From Arsukibacterium sp. UBA3155 (lineage in GTDB: Bacteria > Pseudomonadota > Gammaproteobacteria > Enterobacterales > Alteromonadaceae), in the NCBI GenBank assembly GCA_002364615.1, contig DEYP01000013.1, positions 1-64,000 of the forward strand: DNA of 64,000 nt, in the 5' to 3' direction. Position numbers and translations under genes: made by a program. How positions within the stretch are numbered: the stretch's first letter is position 1; each line of letters begins with the position of its first letter. Under the pieces are notes generated by a model. The model saw nothing but the letters and a program-made list of their open reading frames with translations. It was not told the origin of the DNA and did no database searches. Of the stretch, positions 1 to 8,851 are shown piece after piece.

Positions 1-36
1 CAATAACACTGCACTTCCCTATTTAAAATAAGTAAG

Positions 37-112
37 TGGCGTCCCCAAGGGGATTCGAACCCCTGTTACCGCCGTGAAAGGGCGGTGTCCTAGGCCTCTA
101 GACGAAGGGGAC
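37..112 (-). tRNA. tRNA-Glu (TTC)
   Basis: Read on the minus strand this is a complete 76-nt cloverleaf with an encoded CCA end (TGG at 37-39 on the plus strand). The acceptor stem is GTCCCC... pairing with GGGGAC, the T-loop is GGTTCGAATCC, and the anticodon loop CTTTCAC gives anticodon TTC. It is almost identical to the E. coli tRNA-Glu. It lies 13 nt downstream of tRNA-Ala and is probably co-transcribed with it. Confidence 0.97.
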
Positions 113-125
113 GCACTGGAAATCT

Positions 126-201
<76 letters not shown>

Positions 202-254
202 ACACTTTAGTACCCAGCCATTTCGCCTTAACGTTATCGCTGAACACGGGGCGC

Positions 255-283
255 ATTCTAGGGTGACACCGTAAATGTGTCAA
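255..283 (-). promoter_or_regulatory. sigma-70 promoter of the tRNA-Ala-Glu operon
   Basis: On the minus strand there is a perfect -35 box TTGACA (278-283), a 17-bp spacer and a -10 box TAGAAT (255-260). This is followed by a GC-rich discriminator (GCGCCCC), the usual arrangement of stringently controlled stable-RNA promoters. The predicted start lies about 45-50 nt upstream of the tRNA-Ala 5' end. Confidence 0.9.
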
Positions 284-577
284 CAGTTTTTTATGGCCAA
301 AATAGTGTTCGGCCATTTTTTAAACTGTCAGGCGAAAATTAACACAACCAGGGTCCCAGCCTGCTGATTTTTGATAAGATTCCATCACTCCTTTCAAAAA
401 AGCACACTGGATATGTATCAGGGTTGGCTCTGCTGTAATTTATACTAAATCAGCCGCAATTGTCGTTTTCAGGGTTTATTTTGTATACACTACAGCCAGT
501 GTACATCTGCTTAGCAGCCATCAGCACTGACCCGTTGCGGTTGCGATGTTTGCTCAATCATTGATAAGGATATTATT
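284..577. other. non-coding region between tRNA promoter and the XrtA-locus ATPase gene
   Basis: No convincing gene is seen here. It contains a short inverted repeat ATGGCC...GGCCAT (293-316) followed by six T on the plus strand, but no plus-strand gene reads into it. A weak promoter-like pair (TTGTCG, 18 bp, TATACA) lies around 460-490 upstream of the GTG start at 578. A ribosome binding site AAGGA sits at 565-569. Confidence 0.5.
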
Positions 578-1564
578 GTGTACGAGTCTTACTACGGTTT
601 AAAAGAGCGTCCTTTTCAGCTCACCCCAAACCCAAACTGGTTTTTCGCCAGTAAACTGCATAAACGCGCGCTGGCCTACCTGCAGTATGGCTTAACGCAG
701 GGCGAAGGTTTTATCGTCATTACCGGTGATGTTGGCACCGGCAAAACGACTATCGCCAATCAGCTTCTTAATCAGCTTAATCAGGACGAAATTGTTGCCA
801 AACAGATAGTGACATCCAAGCTGGATCCCGATGACCTGATCAGAATGATTGCGTCCAGTTTCAACCTGGCGGTTACTGAACATAACAAAGCCAGTTATCT
901 GGATGCCATATATAGCTTTTTAAAGCGCCTGCATGCTCAGCATCGTCGTGCCCTGCTCATTGTGGATGAAGCACAAAACCTGCCTCTGGAGTCCATTGAG
1001 GAACTGAGAATGCTGTCAAATTTTCAGGTAAATGGTAAACCACTGCTGCAAAGTTTTTTACTTGGCCAAAACGAATTAAACCCGATTATTCAGGCACCTA
1101 ATATGGAGCAGTTTCGCCAACGCATTATTGCTTCATCAAATTTAACGCCGTTACAAACTGACGAAACACGGGCCTACATCGAATTCAGGCTCAATCAAGC
1201 CGGCGCAAAGCCAGGTTTGATAGCAGATGACTGTTACCCTCATATTCAGCAATTCAGTCGGGGTATCCCCAGAAAAATTAATTTGCTGATGGACAGAGTC
1301 ATGCTTTATGGTTATCTGGAAGAGCTAACCAGCATTAGTGAAAATGATCTGCAGGCGGTAATCACTGAACTGTCACAGGAAGTGGCTAACCAGAATGCGC
1401 CCAAGCCTGAAGCAGAAGCCAAAGCCTCTAATGCTGCGGTATTGTCAGAAGTTAGTGCGCTGCTAGATAGCTCACTAGAGCAAAAAGTAAGGCTGGCAAA
1501 AGAGCTTGACCAGCTGCTGAAAAAACAAAAACAGCTGCTAGATACTCCACATAAAGAAAACTAA
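578..1564 (+). CDS. XrtA/PEP-CTERM system-associated AAA+ ATPase (ExeA-like)
   Basis: A 328-aa cytoplasmic P-loop ATPase of the ExeA/GspA-like family that is a regular companion of exosortase A loci (TIGR03015-type). The sequence shows Walker A at residues 50-58 (GDVGTGKTT), Walker B at 126-131 (LLIVDE) followed by AQN, a sensor-like region near 165 (LGQNEL), and a lysine/glutamine-rich C-terminal tail that is probably coiled coil. The N-terminus MYESYYGLKERPF is typical of the family. The GTG start is chosen because AAGGA lies 8 nt upstream. It is convergent with the outer-membrane protein gene. Its precise role in polysaccharide assembly is not established for the family. Confidence 0.92.
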   Translation: MYESYYGLKERPFQLTPNPNWFFASKLHKRALAYLQYGLTQGEGFIVITGDVGTGKTTIANQLLNQLNQDEIVAKQIVTSKLDPDDLIRMIASSFNLAVTEHNKASYLDAIYSFLKRLHAQHRRALLIVDEAQNLPLESIEELRMLSNFQVNGKPLLQSFLLGQNELNPIIQAPNMEQFRQRIIASSNLTPLQTDETRAYIEFRLNQAGAKPGLIADDCYPHIQQFSRGIPRKINLLMDRVMLYGYLEELTSISENDLQAVITELSQEVANQNAPKPEAEAKASNAAVLSEVSALLDSSLEQKVRLAKELDQLLKKQKQLLDTPHKEN

Positions 1565-1600
1565 TAGCGACCCCATTGCCGCTAGTGGCTAAAAGCTATA

Positions 1601-3223
1601 CTAAAAGCTATAAATGTAGCTTAACCATACCCGGTTTTCACTGGCGGTAAAACGGTCGATGCTGGAGTTTCGTTCTGTCCGGCGTAACGATAATGACATT
1701 TCCGACTGCTCTGTTAATGTCAGTTCGTACCCGGCGGAGAACAAAATATTGTCATCCTGACGGTCAGCAACCTGATAATCCAACTTATAAATCCGCAAAG
1801 CCGCGTTAATACTGCTTCGCTCATTAAGACGCCAACCCGTCTGTAAGCTGATACTGCGACTGGTCTGTTCATCGTTGCGTTCTACGTAGTCAATGTCGCT
1901 GACATTTAGCAGTAAATTCAAACTTAAGCGCCGTTTAGTATAACCAAGGGCAAAGCTGGTTGAGCGGCGAAGTACTAACTCCTGATCGAGTTCAACGCCC
2001 ACGTCAGTAACCTGCTGATAAGACTCCCCAGGCTGTGGTGTATAATTGGCATTGGGCGGACGATAACAATCGGTAAATTCGGTCGTGCCTATCGGGCAGA
2101 CAAAAATGCCTAAATCGGTTAGCTCCCGATCTAAAGAGGTCTGAGTTCTCACCGTGTCAGATACGTTTAGCCGCGCGGTTAACGCCCGGATATTATATTG
2201 CCCGGCTAAACTGGCGGTCCGGCCAAAATAACGCCGGTCGTACGAGCCCTCTAAAGAAGAACGACGACTGGGAGCCAGGTAAAACTCTGTAGCCCAGTAG
2301 GTGTTATCTTCATCTTCCTCATCAAAACGTTTGCTGGTCGATTTGTTAACAGACACATTAACCCAGGATACGCGTCCCAGCTTAAGTTCAATACCGCCAC
2401 CGTAAGCGCTAAATTCGTTCCGATAAAAATTATTATTATCAGTGAACTCATAGCTACCACGACCAATCAACGATAACCGGGATGACAGCGGTACGCCAAC
2501 TACGGCTTCTGCCGCCCGGTTTTCGTAATCACGGCGTTGCTCTCGTTGCGTTCTTCCCAAAGCGCCCTCTAAGCGCCAAAACGCGGTGCGCGAACGATCA
2601 CGACTGGCCAGCAGCACACCGGCACGATAACTGTCATTGTCAAAAGCCGGCAAGCCATCATCAATATCGGGCTGGTCGTATTCACTGTGATTGTATTCCA
2701 CTCGCAGTGCAGCGTTTAAATCACTATACGATGCGGTATTCAGATTAATAAAACTGCCATAGGTGGTGGCTTCACTCAGCTCACCGCCGGCGGTAATTTT
2801 ATCGCTGAATACTCCACTTTGCGTATTACGTACCTGGTAACTATTGCGGGCATTAACTCCCCAGGTTAACCGCTCGCTAAACAGCGAGACAATATTACTA
2901 AAAGCAAATTCGTCATAACTTCTGTTGCGCCGCTGGTCGTCTTCATAAAACAACGACTCATGCTGCCAGCTGAAGCGGGTTTGCACTACTTTAGAATTAA
3001 ATAAAAAATCGATAGAGGGCGACAAGGCAATGGCCACACCGTCACCTGCGCCATTGCTATCAAACTGCTCTATATCATACGCATAGGTGCTGGCCCGGAT
3101 CTGCGGTGATATTTCGGTTTCTGCAGCCGTTGCCGTCAACGTTGCTACCGCAGCTATCAGCAACATACCTGCAGGTAATAAAAATCGCGCCTTAACTTGC
3201 GCCATAATAATAGCCATAACCAT
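1601..3223 (-). CDS. XrtA-associated outer-membrane beta-barrel protein
   Basis: About 540 aa with an N-terminal signal peptide (hydrophobic LLPAGMLLIAAVATLTATAA) and then alternating, aromatic-rich strands. It ends in IYSF, a terminal aromatic residue as in outer-membrane barrels. The family (TIGR03016-type) is found next to XrtA, and a role in outer-membrane passage or anchoring of the polymer is inferred. It is the last gene of a minus-strand operon and overlaps the kinase gene. Three in-frame starts are possible (3223, 3217, 3205). AAAAGG is best placed for 3217, while 3205 gives the most typical signal peptide. The first part re-reads the Gly/Tyr-rich tail of the kinase gene. Confidence 0.85.
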   Translation of the reverse strand: MVMAIIMAQVKARFLLPAGMLLIAAVATLTATAAETEISPQIRASTYAYDIEQFDSNGAGDGVAIALSPSIDFLFNSKVVQTRFSWQHESLFYEDDQRRNRSYDEFAFSNIVSLFSERLTWGVNARNSYQVRNTQSGVFSDKITAGGELSEATTYGSFINLNTASYSDLNAALRVEYNHSEYDQPDIDDGLPAFDNDSYRAGVLLASRDRSRTAFWRLEGALGRTQREQRRDYENRAAEAVVGVPLSSRLSLIGRGSYEFTDNNNFYRNEFSAYGGGIELKLGRVSWVNVSVNKSTSKRFDEEDEDNTYWATEFYLAPSRRSSLEGSYDRRYFGRTASLAGQYNIRALTARLNVSDTVRTQTSLDRELTDLGIFVCPIGTTEFTDCYRPPNANYTPQPGESYQQVTDVGVELDQELVLRRSTSFALGYTKRRLSLNLLLNVSDIDYVERNDEQTSRSISLQTGWRLNERSSINAALRIYKLDYQVADRQDDNILFSAGYELTLTEQSEMSLSLRRTERNSSIDRFTASENRVWLSYIYSF

Positions 3224-4118
3224 AACCTTTTCCCTGGTTGCGGTGTGCTTTGTTAATTAAAAACCCTACCGCCATTTCTTTAGGCAGTAAGGAAACCGAC
3301 TGTTCTATTTCAGCCAGACGGGTCCGGTTTTCTTCCACCACGATCACGGCCTGACCACACATCGCTGCCATAACCGCTGTTTCATTCACTCCAAGCAATG
3401 GTGGTGCATCAAATATCACTATCCGATCAGGGTAACGGGTGGCAAATTCATCAACTAGTTGCGACATGCGCTCACTGGCCAGCAGCTCGGTCGACAAGTG
3501 ATGTGGTGAACCTGCGGTAATAATCTTCAGTCGTTCAACATTCGTACTTAACAGAATATCGGGAACCGTGACACTGGTTGACTGTAAATAGTCGGTTAGC
3601 CCCAAATGGTGACTGATATGCAGTGTTTTACTGACGTTGGGCCGCAGCACATCCGCATCCACCAGTAATACGGTTTTATCCTGCTCCAGCGCAATGCTCA
3701 GCGCCAGGTTAATGGCAGAGAAGGTTTTGCCCTCCCCCGGCCTGGAGCTACTGACCAGGATCAGGTTAGGATGCTCCAGGGTTTTACTTAATGCACCAAA
3801 CGCATTATTGATAAGCTTACGTTTAATGACCCGGTATTCTTCATTTATCAGCCGACGATCTTTAGACAACGACACAAAGTTCTTTTTCTCGAGCATCGCT
3901 AAATCGAGCTGTACAGTATACGCTGAACCGTCCTGTTTATCCGGATGCTGTAACGCTTCCGCTTGTGCAGATATTACGTCTTGCTCAGCAGCACGCTGTA
4001 CTATTGTCTGCTGGCCGGTCTGCTGTTCGGTTTGCAGATCACTATTTTTAGCATGGTTCTCAGCATGCCCGGCGCTATCGCGATTCAGCTTGGTTACCGC
4101 TTTTTCAATAGTACTCAT
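3192..4118 (-). CDS. XrtA-associated protein-tyrosine autokinase (BY-kinase)
   Basis: A 308-aa bacterial tyrosine kinase of the CpsD/CapB type (TIGR03018-type), expected to partner with the chain-length protein encoded immediately upstream. Seen: Walker A SRPGEGKT (125-132), Walker A' VLLVDADVLRP (150-160), a Walker-B-like region IVIFDAPP, and a C-terminal tyrosine cluster (GYGYGYYYGAS) that is the expected autophosphorylation tail. The N-terminal ~70 residues are Gln/Ala-rich and low in complexity. The start overlaps the upstream stop by 4 nt (ATGA), indicating translational coupling. Known role of the family: control of polymerisation and export at the inner membrane. Confidence 0.93.
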   Translation of the reverse strand: MSTIEKAVTKLNRDSAGHAENHAKNSDLQTEQQTGQQTIVQRAAEQDVISAQAEALQHPDKQDGSAYTVQLDLAMLEKKNFVSLSKDRRLINEEYRVIKRKLINNAFGALSKTLEHPNLILVSSSRPGEGKTFSAINLALSIALEQDKTVLLVDADVLRPNVSKTLHISHHLGLTDYLQSTSVTVPDILLSTNVERLKIITAGSPHHLSTELLASERMSQLVDEFATRYPDRIVIFDAPPLLGVNETAVMAAMCGQAVIVVEENRTRLAEIEQSVSLLPKEMAVGFLINKAHRNQGKGYGYGYYYGAS

Positions 4119-5710
4119 CGGATTACCCTTAACAACATCTCGGCTGAACGGCCGAACAGCATTTCATTGCTCAGTAAGGCCAGATAGCACAACACTAAAG
4201 CGCCGCTTAACGCAGTAAAATAAATAAAATGCAGTCTCACCTGTTTTAAAATAGCGCTTTTCTCGGTATGAGACACCACCCCAAATACCGGAATATCAGT
4301 AATACTCTGCAGTTGTGATGCACGTGACAATACCGGAGAAATCAGGCTGCGTAAAAAGGCCATGGTAATACCCCCAGCTACCCCAAACAACAGCACCGCG
4401 GTGTAAAACAAGCCGCGCGGCGGTCCCGAAGGCGTCAAAGGCACTCGTGGTGGTTCAATTATATTGAATTGCACATCTTGTTCTGTCGCCTCAGCTCGGC
4501 GCGACAATTCTGCCTGTTCGCGCTTACCCAGCAAGGCTTCATATTTTGATTTGGTAATTTGATAATCGCGGTTCAGGCCGGTAAATTCCGCTTCAATTTC
4601 CGGAATTAAATTCAACTTACTCTCCAGCTCATCAACTTTATCCGCGTACGCCTGCACTCTCACCCGGGTCGATGCCACTTCAGTCTCCAGTCGGGCGACG
4701 TTAATCCGTAGCTCCTGATAAACCGGATTCTGATTAAAGCTGCTGCCAGTATTGCCTTGCGGCGAGTTGGCAGCAATAAACTGCAGCTCTTCTTCACGTT
4801 GACTTTTTAAACGCTCAAGCAACCGTTTGGTTTCCTGTACATCAGGGTGATTTTCAGTGTAGCGGATAAGTAAGCCATCTAATTGCGCCGTTAAACCGCG
4901 GATCCTCTCATCATACTGGGTTGCTACCCCACCACCGGAACTTCCTGCAAAAGGCATTACACCGAACACCGGCTCCTCACCTGTTAACTGACTTCTGGCA
5001 GAAGCTAAGCGGGTTTCCTGCTCTTTAAGCTCTAATCTCGCCGCCTCAAGCTGACGCCTCTCCTGAGTAAGCTGACTATAGTAATCACTTTCATTGCCTT
5101 GCAGCATTGCCATCCGGTTCTTTTTAAAATCAGACAGGCGTAATTCCGCTTCCACTAAGCGGTTTTCATACTCGGTAATTTCACTGTTTAAAAAGCTTTC
5201 TGCCGCTTGCGAATCGGCCCGGCTGGAGCCTAGGCGGTTTTCCACAAAGGTGTTCAGGGTTTCCTGCACCACACTCAGCGCTCGCTGGGGCACAGGATTA
5301 CTATAAGAAATAACGTAGATATTTTCTCTGCCGGAACCTGAGATTTTAATCTGACTTTGCAGCGAATCAATTAGCGCTTCAAACTGCTTCTCGTTTTTGG
5401 CCTGAATGTCGAGGTCCGTCGCTCTGGCAATCTTCTCCAGGTTTGGCCTGCTTAATAGCGTTCTGGCCATCAACTTTATTTCTTCATCTGTATTACTGCG
5501 AAGCGCCAGACCGCGCAGCAACGGCTCCAGAAAAGTGCGGGTTTCCACAAACAATCTGGCACTGGCCTCATAAGTTGGTGGCAGGCTGTACACATAAAAC
5601 CAACCGACAGGACAAATCAGCCAGGCTGTTATCACGATATAGCGCCGACGCAGCCAAATTCCCTGCAAATAGGTATGAACCAGCTCTATCGCCTGTTGCA
5701 ATTCTCTCAT
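4115..5710 (-). CDS. XrtA-system chain-length determinant (Wzz/PCP family)
   Basis: A 531-aa polysaccharide co-polymerase (TIGR03007-type). A transmembrane segment near residues 25-45 is followed by a Wzz domain, a long periplasmic region rich in coiled coil (about 165-400), and a proline-rich segment PLTPSGPPRG leading into a second membrane helix (about 415-440). A further hydrophobic helix lies near the C-terminus (493-513). It acts in the inner membrane, setting chain length together with the tyrosine kinase encoded just downstream, whose gene it overlaps by 4 nt. It lies 46 nt downstream of the export lipoprotein gene. Confidence 0.93.
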   Translation of the reverse strand: MRELQQAIELVHTYLQGIWLRRRYIVITAWLICPVGWFYVYSLPPTYEASARLFVETRTFLEPLLRGLALRSNTDEEIKLMARTLLSRPNLEKIARATDLDIQAKNEKQFEALIDSLQSQIKISGSGRENIYVISYSNPVPQRALSVVQETLNTFVENRLGSSRADSQAAESFLNSEITEYENRLVEAELRLSDFKKNRMAMLQGNESDYYSQLTQERRQLEAARLELKEQETRLASARSQLTGEEPVFGVMPFAGSSGGGVATQYDERIRGLTAQLDGLLIRYTENHPDVQETKRLLERLKSQREEELQFIAANSPQGNTGSSFNQNPVYQELRINVARLETEVASTRVRVQAYADKVDELESKLNLIPEIEAEFTGLNRDYQITKSKYEALLGKREQAELSRRAEATEQDVQFNIIEPPRVPLTPSGPPRGLFYTAVLLFGVAGGITMAFLRSLISPVLSRASQLQSITDIPVFGVVSHTEKSAILKQVRLHFIYFTALSGALVLCYLALLSNEMLFGRSAEMLLRVIR

Positions 5711-5756
5711 TTATCCTCCATGAACAACCACTCCATTACTGCCAGCGTACTAAGAA

Positions 5757-6392
5757 CTAAAACCATGCTTCAGGAATAATAACGATATCGCCAGGCAGAA
5801 TATCGACGTTAGCACTAATATTGCCATCGCGGATCAAATCGTCCAGCCTCAGGCTGTACGTTACCTGACCACCGCTGCTGGTCCGCACTAATTTAGCCCC
5901 GTTACCATCAGCAAACTCTGTCAGGCCGCCTACTGCTATCATCAGGTCCAGCACCGTCATATATTCCCGGTAACTGACTGCCTGCGGATTGGTAGCTTCA
6001 CCAATCACCCTTACCTGCTCACTGTATGGACCGATAAAGTTGGTTACTGAAACTGTCACCACAGGATCACGGATATACTTACCCAGTATTTCTTCCATAT
6101 CCCGCGCGACCTGTGTGGGTGTTTTACCGCTGACAGGCACATCTTCAACCAGTGATGTGGAAATTTTGCCATCCGGCCTGACAATAAAGCTGCCCGACAA
6201 CTCGGGGTTGCGCCAGACAAAAATGGTCAGACTATCGTTAGGGCCCACCAGATACTGATAATTTGACACCGAAGTTGTCAACGATTCTTGGACGGTGGCT
6301 CGCGGGAGTTGCCGGCTATAGGAACAGGCAGTGAGCGTACTTAGTGAAACCAGCACCATTACCAGTGCCGCTAAGAGTCGGTTCGCAATCAT
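5757..6392 (-). CDS. XrtA-system polysaccharide export lipoprotein (Wza-like)
   Basis: About 211 aa. It starts MIANRLLAALVMVLVS and reaches a lipobox LTAC, so it is an outer-membrane lipoprotein. The body has the Poly_export domain (NDSLTIFVWRNPELSG, then VRPDGKIS) and a SLBB domain (VIGEATNPQAVSYREYMTVLD). The family is TIGR03027-type. Start 6392 is preferred over the longer frame opening at 6464, because AAAAGGA lies 9 nt upstream and because it places the signal sequence at the N-terminus. It is the first gene of the minus-strand export operon, divergent from the priming glycosyltransferase across a 184-nt region that must hold both promoters. Confidence 0.93.
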   Translation of the reverse strand: MIANRLLAALVMVLVSLSTLTACSYSRQLPRATVQESLTTSVSNYQYLVGPNDSLTIFVWRNPELSGSFIVRPDGKISTSLVEDVPVSGKTPTQVARDMEEILGKYIRDPVVTVSVTNFIGPYSEQVRVIGEATNPQAVSYREYMTVLDLMIAVGGLTEFADGNGAKLVRTSSGGQVTYSLRLDDLIRDGNISANVDILPGDIVIIPEAWF

Positions 6393-6576
6393 AAAAACGC
6401 ATCCTTTTGTTTGCTGCGAGATTAATATAACGCAAAACTTTACTCTTGTGAGGCCTTTTTTCAAAATTTAATTTATCTGTTATCCTAGAATTTGCACGGT
6501 AATTAGGCTAAATTAACAACCTATAGTGTAAAGGTTGAAAGCGCTGCACAAGCAACAAACGCACAAGGAAGTCGTT

Positions 6577-7986
6577 ATGGGCACGTATAGCCGACATGGA
6601 AAAAGTACATTTGCCGAAAAGCTCTTCTTAGTTGGTGAGCTCATTCTGCTTTGTATTTCAAGTTTAATCGCCAGCCATATTTATAATCAATTCAATCCTC
6701 AAACCCTGCTGGAAATTCGGGTTGTTAACGCCATTATCTTTTCTGCCGCAGTGATGCTGTGCGCACTTTCCGTTGGCCTCTATGATCAAAAGCTACGTGA
6801 AAGTCATGGCGGTATTCTCAAGCGTGTTTTAATTACATTGGTGCTTAGTGGCTTGTTGTTGGAAGGTATTGTTTTTCTGTTATTACCGTCTTTACATATC
6901 GGCTCACTCTATTTGGCTATCTCATCTTTACTGGCAATGCTTAGTTTATCCAGTTTCCGGGCTTTATTTCACTACCATGACATTACCAGGATAAGCCGCA
7001 GAAGGGTTTTAATTCTGGGTGCGGGAGAGCGAGCTTCAATTATTGAGCGAAGAATGCGCCGCGACGTAGACAGACGCTATATCGAAATTGTTGGTTTCGC
7101 AAAAATAGAGGGTGACATTACAGCAACGATCCCGGCTGAAAAAATAATCAGTCTTGACTACGAGAATGACCTTTTTAAATTTGTGGTCGACAACAAAATC
7201 GATGAACTGGTTATAGCGTGTGACGAACGCCGCAACATGCTACCGGTTGAACATTTATTTAAATGTAAAAGTAGTGGTATTGAAGTTGTCGAAATTCTTG
7301 ATTTTATTGAGCGAGAAACCGGGCAGATAGCAGTTAATTTAATTTATCCCAGTTGGGTAATTTATGGTAGCGGTTTTAGTTTAGCACGCAGATTTAAAAC
7401 AAGTCTGGATTATAAGCTCAACCTTATTCTGGCTGTATGCATGTTATTGATAACCTGGCCTATAATGCTTATCACTGCCCTTCTCATTTATTTAGAAGAT
7501 GGCAAAAAAAATGGCGGGCCAATATTTTATCGGCAGGTTCGGGTCGGAGTTGACGGTAAGCTTTTTAATATACTCAAATTTCGAAGTATGGGTGTCAACG
7601 CAGAGGAAAATGGTGCGCAGTACGCGTCAGAAAATGACCGGCGAGTCACGCGTGTAGGCTACTATATTCGTAAATATCGCATAGACGAATTACCTCAATT
7701 ACTTAATATCGTCAAAGGCGAAATGGGATTTGTTGGCCCAAGACCAGAGCGTCCCGAATTCGTCTGTACCTTAGAAAAGAACATCCCCTACTATAGTCAG
7801 CGTCATAATGTCAGGCCAGGACTGACCGGATGGGCTCAACTAAAATACCCTTACGGGGCTACCGACGAAGATTCAATGGAAAAATTAAAATTCGATCTTT
7901 ACTACATTAAACATCGCAGTTTGTTGCTTGATTTAACCATTCTGGTAAGAACGGTAGAAATTGTCTTATTCGGTAAGGGGCGCTAA
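6577..7986 (+). CDS. Undecaprenyl-phosphate sugar phosphotransferase, XrtA type (priming enzyme)
   Basis: A 469-aa inner-membrane enzyme that attaches the first sugar phosphate to the lipid carrier (TIGR03013-type, WcaJ/PglC superfamily). Several N-terminal membrane helices (about 15-125) are followed by a Rossmann-like nucleotide-binding segment beginning VLILGAGER (~145). A further membrane helix (near 290-310) leads into the bacterial sugar-transferase domain with ILKFRSM, the catalytic IDELPQLLNIVKGEMGFVGP motif and GLTGWAQ. ATG 6577 is preceded by AAGGA at good spacing; a TTG at 6535 in frame has no usable site. It is the first gene of the long plus-strand operon. Confidence 0.94.
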   Translation: MGTYSRHGKSTFAEKLFLVGELILLCISSLIASHIYNQFNPQTLLEIRVVNAIIFSAAVMLCALSVGLYDQKLRESHGGILKRVLITLVLSGLLLEGIVFLLLPSLHIGSLYLAISSLLAMLSLSSFRALFHYHDITRISRRRVLILGAGERASIIERRMRRDVDRRYIEIVGFAKIEGDITATIPAEKIISLDYENDLFKFVVDNKIDELVIACDERRNMLPVEHLFKCKSSGIEVVEILDFIERETGQIAVNLIYPSWVIYGSGFSLARRFKTSLDYKLNLILAVCMLLITWPIMLITALLIYLEDGKKNGGPIFYRQVRVGVDGKLFNILKFRSMGVNAEENGAQYASENDRRVTRVGYYIRKYRIDELPQLLNIVKGEMGFVGPRPERPEFVCTLEKNIPYYSQRHNVRPGLTGWAQLKYPYGATDEDSMEKLKFDLYYIKHRSLLLDLTILVRTVEIVLFGKGR

Positions 7987-7991
7987 CGGGA

Positions 7992-8843
7992 ATGAACAAA
8001 CGTAGTTCCGTGTTCAGTGCGCTGACAGTGGATGTTGAAGATTATTTTCATGTAGCGGCTTTTGAACGCACTATTGCCCCGGCAGATTGGGACAACATGC
8101 CCGCTCGGGTACAAAATAATACCCGACAGTTGCTCGATCTGTTTGATACCCATCAGGCAAAAGCCACTTTTTTTATGCTGGGTTGGGTGGCCGAACGCTT
8201 TCCGGAACTGGTTAAAGACATTCATCAGCGCGGCCATGAAGTCGCCAGTCACGGTTATAACCATAGTAAGGCAACCAGCCAGAGTCCGGCAGAATTTTTC
8301 CAGGACGTCAGCCGGGCAAAACATCTTCTGGAAGACATCACCGGCAGTGTGGTAACAGGTTACCGGGCGCCAAGTTTCTCTATCGGTAAACAAAATGAAT
8401 GGGCGTTCGCCTCGTTGCAACAAGCCGGCTATCAATACAGCTCCAGTACCTATCCTGTTATTCACGATTTGTACGGCACCCCGGACTGGCCACAACAACC
8501 CTATTTGCGTAAAGAAGGCATTTGGGAGTGTCCTATGCCCGTATTGTCGATGCTGGGACGACAATTACCTATCGCCGGTGGTGGTTATTTTCGGTTGCTG
8601 CCTTACTGGTTAACCCGGCGCCTTATTTCACGCTATCTGAAACAAAAAAACATACCTTACATGTTTTACTGCCACCCCTGGGAAATTGATCCGCAGCAAC
8701 CGCGTATCGCTGGTGCGCCACTAAAATCGCGGTTTCGGCACTATGTTAATTTAAACAGAATGGAAACCAAAATAGGGTGTTTGCTGCAGGATTTTAACTG
8801 GCGCTCAGTTAACGAAGTGTACCAACCTTATTTTAAACGCTAA
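7992..8843 (+). CDS. XrtA-system polysaccharide deacetylase (NodB/CE4 fold)
   Basis: A 283-aa CE4-type deacetylase (TIGR03006-type) that would remove N- or O-acetyl groups from the glycan. Metal and catalytic residues are visible: TVDVEDYF (Asp14 region), ASHGYNH (His87 and His91), YRAPSFS, and a C-terminal segment MFYCHPWEIDP. No signal peptide is seen, so the reaction may take place on the cytoplasmic, lipid-linked substrate. It lies 5 nt downstream of the priming enzyme. Confidence 0.94.
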   Translation: MNKRSSVFSALTVDVEDYFHVAAFERTIAPADWDNMPARVQNNTRQLLDLFDTHQAKATFFMLGWVAERFPELVKDIHQRGHEVASHGYNHSKATSQSPAEFFQDVSRAKHLLEDITGSVVTGYRAPSFSIGKQNEWAFASLQQAGYQYSSSTYPVIHDLYGTPDWPQQPYLRKEGIWECPMPVLSMLGRQLPIAGGGYFRLLPYWLTRRLISRYLKQKNIPYMFYCHPWEIDPQQPRIAGAPLKSRFRHYVNLNRMETKIGCLLQDFNWRSVNEVYQPYFKR

Positions 8844-8851
8844 GGATTAGC

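Noticed and set aside
293-321. ATGGCC...GGCCAT hairpin with T-run as a terminator
   Set aside because: The stem is only 6 bp with a 12-nt loop and no plus-strand gene lies upstream. On the minus strand there is no T-run.
3637-4218. Long open frame opposite the tyrosine kinase gene
   Set aside because: It is Ser/Cys-rich, shows no family resemblance and lies entirely over well-supported genes on the other strand.
6393-6576. Search for sigma-54 promoters in the divergent region of the two main operons
   Set aside because: No GG-N10-GC pair with an acceptable flanking sequence was found on either strand, and no strong sigma-70 pair either.
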